A stretch of 23,637 nt of DNA from F1-120-MAGs118 sp013360535 (GTDB taxonomy: Bacteria; Planctomycetota; UBA1135; GCA-002686595): contig JAPKHC010000050.1 in the NCBI GenBank assembly GCA_026647215.1, positions 1 through 23,637 of the forward strand, read 5' to 3'. The translations under genes were made by a program, and so were the position numbers. This document shows, in pieces, positions 13,243 through 19,988 of the stretch. Within the stretch, counting starts at the first letter, position 1, and each line of letters begins with the position of its first letter. A model generated the notes under the pieces. That model saw nothing but the letters and a program-made list of their open reading frames with translations, was not told the origin of the DNA and did no database searches.

Positions 13243-14682
13243 GTGAACGACCAACGCGACAACTACAAGAGCCCGCTTTCGACCCGCTATTCGAGCGCCG
13301 CGATGCGCCAGAACTTCTCCGACCAGAAGAAGTTCGGGACCTGGCGCCAGCTGTGGATCGCGCTCGCCCGCGAGGAGCGCGCGCTCGGGCTCGCGATCAC
13401 GGCCGAGCAGGTCGCCGAGCTCGAGGCGCACGCGACCGACATCGATTTCGACGCCGCGGATGCCTACGAGAAGAAGCTGCGCCACGACGTGATGGCGCAC
13501 GTGCATGCCTACGGCGACGTCGCTCCCAAGGCGCGCGCGATCCTGCACCTGGGCGCCACGAGCTGCTTCGTCACCGACAACACCGAGCTGATCCAGATGC
13601 GCGACGGCCTGCGCATCCTGCGTGGCCAGCTCGTGAGCGTGATCGACCAGCTCGCACGCTTCGCCCGCGAGCACCGCGCGCTGCCGACGCTCGGCTTTAC
13701 GCACTACCAGCCCGCGCAGGCGACGACCGTCGGCAAGCGCGCGACCTTGTGGATCCAGGACCTCGTGCAGACGCTCGAGGAGCTCGAACACGAGGAGAAG
13801 ACGCTGCGTTTCCGCGGCATCAAGGGCGCGACCGGCACGCAGGCCTCGTTCATGGAGCTCTTCGACGGCGACCACGCGAAGGTGCGCGAGCTCGACCGCC
13901 GCATCACCGCCGCCTTCGGCTTCGAGCGCACGTTTGGCGTCACGGGCCAGACCTATCCGCGCCTCGCCGACTTCCGCGTCGCGCAGGTGCTCTCGCAGAT
14001 CGCGCAGGCCGCGCACAAGTTCGCGACCGACGTGCGCCTGCTCTCCAACCGCAAGGAACTCGAGGAACCCTTCGAGGACAAGCAGATCGGCTCGTCCGCG
14101 ATGCCGTGGAAGCGCAACCCGATGCGTTCGGAGCGCATCTGCGCGCTCGCGCGCTTCGTGATGAGCCTGCTCGACAACTCCGCGCACACCGCCGCCAACC
14201 AGTGGTTCGAGCGCACGCTCGACGACTCCGCCAACCGGCGCCTCGCGACGTCGGAGATGTTCCTCGCGACCGACGCGATCCTGCAGGTCTACCTCAACGT
14301 CTCCGCGGGCCTCGTCGTCTATCCCGGCGTCGTGCGCCGCAACCTCGACGAGGAGCTGCCGTTCCTCGCGAGCGAGCACCTGATGATGGAGGCCGTCAAG
14401 GCCGGCGGCGATCGCCAGGAGATTCACGAGGCGATTCGCGTGCACGCACGCGAGGCGGCGCGCGTCGTGAAGATGGAAGGCGGCAAGAACCCGCTGCGCG
14501 ACCTGCTCCACGGCGATCCGGCCTTCGCGAAGGTCGCGCACCGCATCGACAGCCTGCTCGATCCCGCGCGCTACGTCGGCCGCGCGCCGCAGCAGGTCGA
14601 CGAGTACCTCGCCGAAGAAGTCGAGCCGCTGCTCGCGCGCCACGCCGCCCTGCTCGGCGCCAAGGGCAAGGTCGAGGTCTGA
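13243..14682 (+). CDS. purB: Adenylosuccinate lyase, eukaryote-like type
   Basis: PurB cleaves fumarate from SAICAR and from adenylosuccinate in purine synthesis; it is a homotetramer of the fumarase/aspartase superfamily. The 479-residue protein has H154 in GFTHYQPAQATTVGKR and the flexible signature loop with catalytic Ser, IGSSAMPWKRNPMRSER (about 282-298). HDVMAHVHAYG, LGATSCFVTDNTEL and QWFERTLDDSANRR are also present. Its length and sequence are much closer to human-type ADSL (about 480 residues) than to the roughly 430- to 456-residue B. subtilis and E. coli enzymes, judged from memory of those sequences. GTG 13243 gives a start close to RYxSxxM as in homologues. It follows the VanZ-like gene by 7 nt. 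Confidence 0.95.
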   Translation: MNDQRDNYKSPLSTRYSSAAMRQNFSDQKKFGTWRQLWIALAREERALGLAITAEQVAELEAHATDIDFDAADAYEKKLRHDVMAHVHAYGDVAPKARAILHLGATSCFVTDNTELIQMRDGLRILRGQLVSVIDQLARFAREHRALPTLGFTHYQPAQATTVGKRATLWIQDLVQTLEELEHEEKTLRFRGIKGATGTQASFMELFDGDHAKVRELDRRITAAFGFERTFGVTGQTYPRLADFRVAQVLSQIAQAAHKFATDVRLLSNRKELEEPFEDKQIGSSAMPWKRNPMRSERICALARFVMSLLDNSAHTAANQWFERTLDDSANRRLATSEMFLATDAILQVYLNVSAGLVVYPGVVRRNLDEELPFLASEHLMMEAVKAGGDRQEIHEAIRVHAREAARVVKMEGGKNPLRDLLHGDPAFAKVAHRIDSLLDPARYVGRAPQQVDEYLAEEVEPLLARHAALLGAKGKVEV

Positions 14683-14686
14683 GCGC

Positions 14687-14707
14687 GCGGCGGAGCGATT
14701 CCGCCGC
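14687..14707 (+). terminator. Hairpin after purB
   Basis: GCGGCGGA (14687-14694), loop GCGAT, TCCGCCGC (14700-14707) forms an 8-bp perfect stem starting 5 nt after the purB stop. There is no T-tract, so it is at best a weak or factor-assisted terminator. It separates purB from the candidate promoter at 14735. Confidence 0.4.
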
Positions 14708-14734
14708 CTCGGTTACGAACTCCGCGTCGCGGGC

Positions 14735-14740
14735 TACTCT
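14735..14740 (+). promoter_or_regulatory. Candidate -10 box (TACTCT) giving a leaderless mRNA
   Basis: TACTCT lies only 7 nt upstream of the ATG at 14748. Transcription starting the usual 6-8 nt after a -10 box would begin on or next to the A of ATG. No Shine-Dalgarno sequence is present in this interval, which fits leaderless translation. Confidence 0.42.
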
Positions 14741-14747
14741 TGTGGCC

Positions 14748-16706
14748 ATGCGACACCTCCTTTCCCTGGGGCTCGCGCTCGCCCTCTCGCTCGCGGCGCA
14801 GGCCCAGTCCGTTTCGATCCGCGTCGTCGACGCAGCGACCGGCGCCGCCGTGAAGGGCGCCGACGTGCGTGCGGTCGTCGTGAAGCACGTCGAAGAGCGC
14901 CGGCGCGAGCGCATTCCGCTCTCGGAAATCGGCGAGTGGGAAGCCGAACGCGAGGCGACGAAGCTGCGCGCGGTGTCCGACGCGTCGGGCGCCGCGACGC
15001 TCGACTTCAGCGCGATCGGGGTTCCAGAAAGCTACGTGCTGTTGAGCGCACGCAGTGGCGAGCAGTGGGGCGGTCGAGTGATCGTGGGCACGGGCGAGGG
15101 CGAGGTCGAGCTGCGGCTCGAGCCCGACTTCTCCTTCGACGTGCACGTCTTCGACGCATCCGGCAAGCCCGCCGCGGGAGTGCCAGTCGCGTATTCGAAT
15201 GCCCAACCCAAACGCATGCGCGGCCCCATGCGCATGTACGCAGCGGTGGTGAACAGCGACGCGTCAGGCGTGGCGCGCTTCCCGCACGCGCAGGTAGTCC
15301 TGCGTTCGACGTCGAACACGGGAATGGTCGTCTTGGCGGCGGTGCCCACGGCGGATTCCGTGGAGCTCGCGTTCGACGCCACGCAGAGGCCGCTGCCGAA
15401 GGCCGAGCTCCACTTGCCGCCTTGCGGCAGCGTGATCCTGCGATTTGACGCGAACGCGGGTCGGCAGGTGCGGTTGCGCAAGGCGATACGCGAGGAGCTC
15501 GGCGCCAACTTCTGGCTGTCGGAGTGTCCATGGCGTGTCGCGGTGCGTGATGGTGTGGCGCTGTTTCCCTACGTCGAGCCCGGGCTCGAACTTGAGTACC
15601 AGGTCGATCGGCCCGACGTGATGGAGCCGAAGACGGAGCGGATTCTCGGCCCGCTGTTTCCTGGCGAACGGCTTGTCGTGACGCCCAGCGAACGGCCGGA
15701 ACCGCGCGGCGTGATCGTGCAGCTCGTCGACAAGCGGAGTGTGCCCCTGCGCGATCGAGAGCTCTTCATGGACCTCTACTCCCACCTCCGGACGGAGAAG
15801 TCGAGCTCGGGCGGCGTTCGCAGCTCCGACGAAACGACGGACGCCACCGGCCGCCTCGAGATTCTCCTTCCGGATGAGTCGGCTGGAGTGATCGAGCTGC
15901 GACTGCGCATCGACGGCGTGGGCAGTTGGGTCGGCGTCGTGCCGGCGCTGGCGAACGGCAAGATCCTGAATCTTGGCTCCGTCGTGCTGGCCGCGGTCGA
16001 CGACGCGGAGCTGCTCGCCGCTTTCGACGACGACGGGCTTGAGCGTGAGTTCGAGAGGATCGCGGAGGTCGCCAAGGTCGATAGCGTCGAGAACTGCCGG
16101 CTCGAGTGTGTCGCGCTCGAGATGGCGCGCCGTGGCGGCGAGCGGTGGATCGCGTTCCTGCAGCGACAGCTCGAGCAAGGGCGCAAGGCCGAGGCCGAAA
16201 GGCGCTATGCGGAAGTCACGCTGGATGAGCTCTCGTGGCTGATCGCGCTGCGACGCGCGCAACGTCGGCCGGATCCTTGCCGGCTCGTGATTCACGCGGC
16301 GGATCTGGAGCAGGAGAGCTTCGCTCTGCCCGTCACGTTGCGCGTGGCCTTGCAGAACGTGGATTCGGAGGAGTCTTTCAGCGTGAGCTCCATTGCAACG
16401 GATCACATCCTCGCGACGTTCGAGCCCAACGAAGCGGGCGTGACCCCCAAGTCTGTTTGGGAGCCGATCTACGGCGGTGGCGCCAGCAGCAGGACTCGAC
16501 TTCGCCCCGGACAGTCGTCCGCAAGGAGTTCCGGGCGGGGTTCGTGGCAGCTCGACCTGTCGAGACGCTTCGAGTTGACGGACGGCGACTGGCGGTTGCG
16601 CCTGGAGTACGGACCTTCGTTCAACTACCAGCACCGGACCGCACCGGTCGGCATAAAAATCGCCGCGGAGCCGTTCGTGCTGCGCGTGCGCGAGCCGAAG
16701 AAGTAG
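14748..16706 (+). CDS. Secreted protein with carboxypeptidase-regulatory-like beta-sandwich repeats
   Basis: A 652-residue protein with a clear signal peptide (MRHLLSLGLALALSLAAQA, cleavage near Gln20). At least three segments look like CarboxypepD_reg/transthyretin-like beta-sandwiches: residues about 21-125 (VSIRVVDAATGAAVKGADVRA), about 125-200 (DVHVFDASGKPAAGVPVAYSN then SDASGVARFPH), and about 325-410 (IVQLVDKRSVPLRDRELF then TDATGRLEILL). A charged, helical region near 420-500 follows, then a C-terminal domain that may be another beta-sandwich. No catalytic motif is seen and I cannot name a function; extracellular or cell-surface scaffolding is the natural guess. The protein is convergent with the sulfatase, with stops only 3 nt apart. 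ATG is supported by the signal peptide. Confidence 0.68.
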   Translation: MRHLLSLGLALALSLAAQAQSVSIRVVDAATGAAVKGADVRAVVVKHVEERRRERIPLSEIGEWEAEREATKLRAVSDASGAATLDFSAIGVPESYVLLSARSGEQWGGRVIVGTGEGEVELRLEPDFSFDVHVFDASGKPAAGVPVAYSNAQPKRMRGPMRMYAAVVNSDASGVARFPHAQVVLRSTSNTGMVVLAAVPTADSVELAFDATQRPLPKAELHLPPCGSVILRFDANAGRQVRLRKAIREELGANFWLSECPWRVAVRDGVALFPYVEPGLELEYQVDRPDVMEPKTERILGPLFPGERLVVTPSERPEPRGVIVQLVDKRSVPLRDRELFMDLYSHLRTEKSSSGGVRSSDETTDATGRLEILLPDESAGVIELRLRIDGVGSWVGVVPALANGKILNLGSVVLAAVDDAELLAAFDDDGLEREFERIAEVAKVDSVENCRLECVALEMARRGGERWIAFLQRQLEQGRKAEAERRYAEVTLDELSWLIALRRAQRRPDPCRLVIHAADLEQESFALPVTLRVALQNVDSEESFSVSSIATDHILATFEPNEAGVTPKSVWEPIYGGGASSRTRLRPGQSSARSSGRGSWQLDLSRRFELTDGDWRLRLEYGPSFNYQHRTAPVGIKIAAEPFVLRVREPKK

Positions 16707-16709
16707 CGC

Positions 16710-18260
16710 TCAGCGCGCGAGCGACGGGTAGCGCGAGTCGAGCTCGGTGCGCAGGCGCAGAAGAGCCTTCGAGGCGTCGCTGTCGGCGGCGAGCGGCGTG
16801 AGCAGCAGGTCGTGGGCTTCGAACCAGTCCGGGGAGTGGTCTGGGCCGCCGTGCGCGAGGTCGAAGAGCTGCTCGCGAACTTCCGGCGTCGTTCCGGCGC
16901 TCACGGTCTCGCGGATGAGCTTGAAGCGTCCATCGGTGACAGCCTGGTTGTGGCGGCGCGCGCGGAAGTTCGGGGGCGGCGCACCGGTCGCGGGATCCGG
17001 CGTGAAGTTCGGGAAGAAGCTTTCGGTGTAGTGGAGTTCGCGCACTTGCGTCGCGCGGCCCTCGAACAGCGGCACGAGCGAACGTGAGTCGCGCGCGGTG
17101 TTGGGCGGCAGTTTCGCTCCTGCGAGCTCGACTGCGGTCGCGTAGACATCCTCGAAGCCGACGAGCGCGTCGCTCGCGCGCCCGACGAGCTTCGGCGCGA
17201 GCCGCGGCGAGCGCACGACGAATGGAACGCGACAGCCTTCCTCGTGCAACGTTCCCTTCGAATGCGCCGGATCGAAAGGCGGCAGGACGCCGCGGGACTC
17301 CGTGCCGTTGTCTCCGACGAGCACGACCGTCGTGTCGCTGAGGTCGAGCACGGCGAGCAGCGTTCCCACCTGGCGATCGAGCTCGCTCACGACGGCGCGC
17401 AGGCGCGCGGGATGGCCCTCGGGCTTGTCGGTCGCACCCGGCACGTCGTGCACCGGCGCGTGCGCGGCGTTGTAGGCGACGTAGAGGAAGTACGGCTCGG
17501 GCAACGAACGCACGAGCGCGAGCGCATCGGCCGTCGTGTCGCTCGTCGGATAGTTCTCCGCGGGCGGCACGCGCTTGGGCTCCTGCTTCAGCGTGCCATC
17601 GCGCGCGATCGTCGTCTTGAGCCAGTTCGCGTACCCCGCATTGCGCTTCGTGTCCGGCGGCGCCTGCAGGTTGAAGAGCGAGCCGGAGTAAGTCTCGAAC
17701 CACGTGCCGACCGGTTGCCCGAGCGGATGCGCCGGAAATTCCGCGAGCTGCGCGACGTCCGCGAGGTGCCACTTGCCGACCGCGGCGCATGCGTACGGTC
17801 GCGGCGTGGCGTGCAGCGCCTGCGGCAAGATCGGAAGCGCGAGCGAGAGCCCGGCGTTGCCCGCGCTCGCTTCGCTGTCGTCGCCCGCGTCCTTCACGAC
17901 CGAACCCATGCCGTTCGAGCGCGCGTGCAGGCCCGTGAGCAGGCGCGCGCGGCTCGGGCTGCAAGTCGGCACGGTCCACGCGTGCGTGAAGAGCAGTCCC
18001 TCGCGCGCGAACGCGTCGATCGCCGGGGTCGCGGCCGGAGTTCCGGGCGCGCGGCCACGCTCGCGAAAAAGGACTTCGTAGGCGCCGACGAGATCGACGC
18101 CGACGTCGTCGAGCACGATCACGACCACGTTGTGGGGGGGCGGCGCGACCGGCTCCGGCGTCTGGGCACGGGCGCAGGCGGCGAGCAGCGCGGTGGCGGC
18201 GAGGGCGGGCGCGAGGACGGTCGGGCGGAGCACGGGGCGATTCTGCGGCGCCTCCGGCAC
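16710..18260 (-). CDS. Type I (formylglycine) sulfatase, probable lipoprotein
   Basis: A 516-residue arylsulfatase-family enzyme that would hydrolyse sulfate esters, possibly of sulfated polysaccharides, in the periplasm or at the surface. The metal-binding start VVVIVLDDVGVD (D51, D52) is followed by the C-x-P-S-R motif TCSPSRARLLTG; C100 would be oxidised to formylglycine. GKWHL and the late metal pair in VGDNGTESRG are also present. The N-terminus has a hydrophobic stretch ending in the lipobox LAAC (C29), suggesting a lipoprotein. GTG 18260 is the first start; GTG 18233 would also keep the signal sequence. The formylglycine-generating enzyme is not in the window. Substrate cannot be inferred. 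It is convergent with the secreted protein at 14748. Confidence 0.93.
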   Translation of the reverse strand: MPEAPQNRPVLRPTVLAPALAATALLAACARAQTPEPVAPPPHNVVVIVLDDVGVDLVGAYEVLFRERGRAPGTPAATPAIDAFAREGLLFTHAWTVPTCSPSRARLLTGLHARSNGMGSVVKDAGDDSEASAGNAGLSLALPILPQALHATPRPYACAAVGKWHLADVAQLAEFPAHPLGQPVGTWFETYSGSLFNLQAPPDTKRNAGYANWLKTTIARDGTLKQEPKRVPPAENYPTSDTTADALALVRSLPEPYFLYVAYNAAHAPVHDVPGATDKPEGHPARLRAVVSELDRQVGTLLAVLDLSDTTVVLVGDNGTESRGVLPPFDPAHSKGTLHEEGCRVPFVVRSPRLAPKLVGRASDALVGFEDVYATAVELAGAKLPPNTARDSRSLVPLFEGRATQVRELHYTESFFPNFTPDPATGAPPPNFRARRHNQAVTDGRFKLIRETVSAGTTPEVREQLFDLAHGGPDHSPDWFEAHDLLLTPLAADSDASKALLRLRTELDSRYPSLAR

Positions 18261-18606
18261 GCTTGCACGGCCCGGTTTGAGACCCGGCGGCCTGCGCGGG
18301 CTAGAGACCCCGCGACTTCGTCCGGAAAGGACTTCCCGACCGCGGGCCCGATCCGTACTTGCCGCGACGCGGGGGCTTCGGCTCCCGCCCCGAAAGCGGC
18401 TTGCCCCTTGATTGCACCCATGCAGGTTGTGTCGATTCTTTCCGAGCCCCGGGCCCGCTCCGGTCCGCTTCGGGAACTTCGTGCAGCGAGTTCGGCCGCC
18501 TCACCGGGGGCCGGACTCCCGTCGCGAGGGAGCCGCAGCCGATGAAGAGCGCCACCCGCCCGCGACGAACCTCCCCGCCGACCGTCCCTAGCCCCCTCCC
18601 CGCGCC
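18261..18606. other. Gene-poor divergent intergenic region
   Basis: These 346 bases separate the divergent sulfatase and sugar-phosphate isomerase genes and should hold promoters for both. A hairpin CGCGGG (18295-18300), 8-nt loop, CCCGCG (18309-18314) is visible. A comparatively AT-rich patch (about 18407-18445, TTGATTGCACCCATGCAGG and following) is unusual for this DNA. TAGCCC at 18589-18594, 12 nt before the GTG at 18607, is a weak -10 candidate. Apart from one short minus-strand ORF (18301-18417) I see no gene. Confidence 0.5.
18301..18417 (-). CDS. Possible 38-residue very basic peptide
   Basis: A minus-strand frame from GTG 18417 to TAG 18301 would encode 38 residues rich in Arg, Lys, Gly, Pro and Ser (REPKPPRRGKYGSGP... 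to ...RTKSRGL). The stop codon lies in the loop of a hairpin, and the AT-rich patch lies just upstream of the start, so it has the shape of a small transcription unit. It matches no family I know, and chance ORFs of this size are common in GC-rich DNA. Confidence 0.15.
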   Translation of the reverse strand: MQSRGKPLSGREPKPPRRGKYGSGPRSGSPFRTKSRGL

Positions 18607-19527
18607 GTGACTGCCCCCGGAATCCCCAACGAGTTCGTGCTCTCGACCTCGTGCTTCGGGACGCGCCTGCGAACCATCGAGGACCAGGCGTTCGCCGCCG
18701 TCGCGATGGGCTTCCGCAAGCTCGAATTGGGCTGCGCCGAGACGCCGCCGACGCTCAACGGCTTCGTCGACTCGCAGCGCGAGACGGGCATTCGCGTCAC
18801 TTCCGTGGTTTCGGGCTGCCTCAAGCCCTCGAACGAACGGCCCGTGTGCCAGCTGCTGTCGAGCCCAAACGCGGACGAGCGCGAGCAGGCGATGGGCTCG
18901 GTGCGTCGCCACCTTCAGCTGGCGCAGAAGCTGCAGGCGCCCGCGGTCGTGCTGCGCGGCAGCTCGGTCGCCGATCCGAAGCTGCGGCAAGAGGCCGAGG
19001 TGCTCAACCTCGAGCTCGCGCGCGACGGCCTGACCGAGGAGATCGCCGAGAAGGTCCGCGACTTCGTGCTCCGCGTGCAGAAGAAGGGCCAGCGCCAGCT
19101 CGAGCACCTCTGCCGCTCGCTGCACCAGCTCATGTCGGAGTTCCCCGCGAGCAAGCTCGCGATCGAGCCCGGCCTGCAGATCGACGACCTGCTCAACTTC
19201 GAAGCCGTCGGCTGGGTGCTCGAGGACCTCTCCAAGCGAGGACTGGGCTACTGGCACGACGTCGGCCGCATCCACATGCGCGAGAAGGCCGGCCTGCCGG
19301 GCCAGGGGCGCTGGCTCGAGTCCTACGCCGGTCGCATGGTCGGCATCCACCTGCAGGACGCCGCGGACGGTGAGTACCAGATGCCGCCCGGTTCTGGGGA
19401 AGTCGACTTCCGTCTGGTGAGCGAATACACGCCCTCGACCGCGCTCAAGGTGCTCGAGATCGACCAGCGGCACGGCCGCACCGAGATCCTCGGCGCCGTC
19501 CAGTTCCTCGCGGGCAAGGGCTTCTAG
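18607..19527 (+). CDS. Sugar phosphate isomerase/epimerase-like TIM-barrel protein
   Basis: A 306-residue protein of the xylose-isomerase-like (AP_endonuc_2) TIM-barrel family. Probable metal ligands are E187 (LAIEPG), H217 with D218 (GYWHDVGRIH), H248 and D251 (GIHLQDA) and E265 (GSGEVDF). The early strand F-V-L-S-T-S-C-F-G-T and the helix after it are typical of the family, whose members isomerise or epimerise sugars and inositols. The substrate is not predictable, and no neighbouring sugar-catabolic genes help. An endonuclease IV-type role is less likely because that enzyme's extra zinc ligands are not apparent. GTG 18607 lacks a Shine-Dalgarno sequence. It is followed by tRNA-Gly. Confidence 0.75.
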   Translation: MTAPGIPNEFVLSTSCFGTRLRTIEDQAFAAVAMGFRKLELGCAETPPTLNGFVDSQRETGIRVTSVVSGCLKPSNERPVCQLLSSPNADEREQAMGSVRRHLQLAQKLQAPAVVLRGSSVADPKLRQEAEVLNLELARDGLTEEIAEKVRDFVLRVQKKGQRQLEHLCRSLHQLMSEFPASKLAIEPGLQIDDLLNFEAVGWVLEDLSKRGLGYWHDVGRIHMREKAGLPGQGRWLESYAGRMVGIHLQDAADGEYQMPPGSGEVDFRLVSEYTPSTALKVLEIDQRHGRTEILGAVQFLAGKGF

Positions 19528-19549
19528 GGACGGCGGCGCAGCTGGGGGC

Positions 19550-19577
19550 TTGCCAAGCTCCTCGCCGTCGCTATCCT
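19550..19577 (+). promoter_or_regulatory. Candidate promoter of tRNA-Gly (TTGCCA - 16 bp - TATCCT)
   Basis: TTGCCA (19550-19555) and TATCCT (19572-19577) are 16 bp apart and end 47 nt before the tRNA. This is the best two-box sigma70-like promoter in the window, and a stable-RNA gene is where one would expect it. Confidence 0.5.
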
Positions 19578-19624
19578 CTCCGCCTCTCGCCGCTTCCCTT
19601 GGGGAGCGACGGGGCTGACAACAC

Positions 19625-19699
19625 GCGGGCGTAGCTCAGTGGTAGAGCGCCACCTTGCCAAGGTGGATGTCGAGGGTTCAAATCCCTTCGCCCGCTCCA
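19625..19699 (+). tRNA. tRNA-Gly (anticodon GCC)
   Basis: A complete cloverleaf is visible. Acceptor GCGGGCG (19625-19631) pairs with CGCCCGC (19689-19695), the D-arm is GCTC...GAGC, and the anticodon stem CCACC/GGTGG encloses the loop TTGCCAA with anticodon GCC. The T-arm is GAGGG-TTCAAAT-CCCTT. Discriminator T is followed by an encoded CCA (19697-19699). Length is 75 nt including CCA. Confidence 0.97.
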
Positions 19700-19717
19700 A
19701 CCTGCCTCCCAGGTTGG
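19697..19717 (+). terminator. Hairpin at the 3' end of tRNA-Gly
   Basis: CCAACCT (19697-19703), loop GCCTCCC, AGGTTGG (19711-19717): a perfect 7-bp stem whose left arm begins with the encoded CCA of the tRNA. It may act as terminator or as a processing signal; no T-tract follows. A second tight hairpin GCGACCC-GGC-GGGTCGC lies at 19756-19772. The rest of the 289-nt gap up to 19988 shows no supported gene. An inverted pair TTGAAC (19880-19885) / GTTCAA (19903-19908) with 17-bp spacing is the only other notable sequence. Confidence 0.45.
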
Positions 19718-19988
19718 CCGTGTCGCGCGTTCGTCCGCGCTCGTTGTCGGCACTTGCGACCCGGCGGGTCGCGCCTCGTGGTGCGCCGTTGCTGCCCCGG
19801 GCGTCGTCTGGTGAGCGTGAGCCTCCCGGCGATCCACGCTGCGGATTTCCGGCTTTCGTTGTCGGCGTTGGCGGACGGATTGAACCGCTCGGGGTGCGTT
19901 CCGTTCAAGGGCGCCCCTGACCCCTCCGGCGGCACGGGCGCGAGGTCGCGCTTCTTTCGCCGGCTCCCGCACTCCACCGTCCCACGCC

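Noticed and set aside
13353..14747. Long upstream extension of the secreted protein at 14748 through the purB region
   Set aside because: That part is Arg/Ala/Pro-rich out-of-frame purB sequence. A perfect signal peptide starts at ATG 14748.
18315..18365. Signal recognition particle RNA or other small RNA suggested by a GTCCGGAAAGGAC hairpin
   Set aside because: The conserved SRP loop sequences (GGTCAGGTCCGGAAGGAAGCAGCC-like) are absent and the stem is only four bases.
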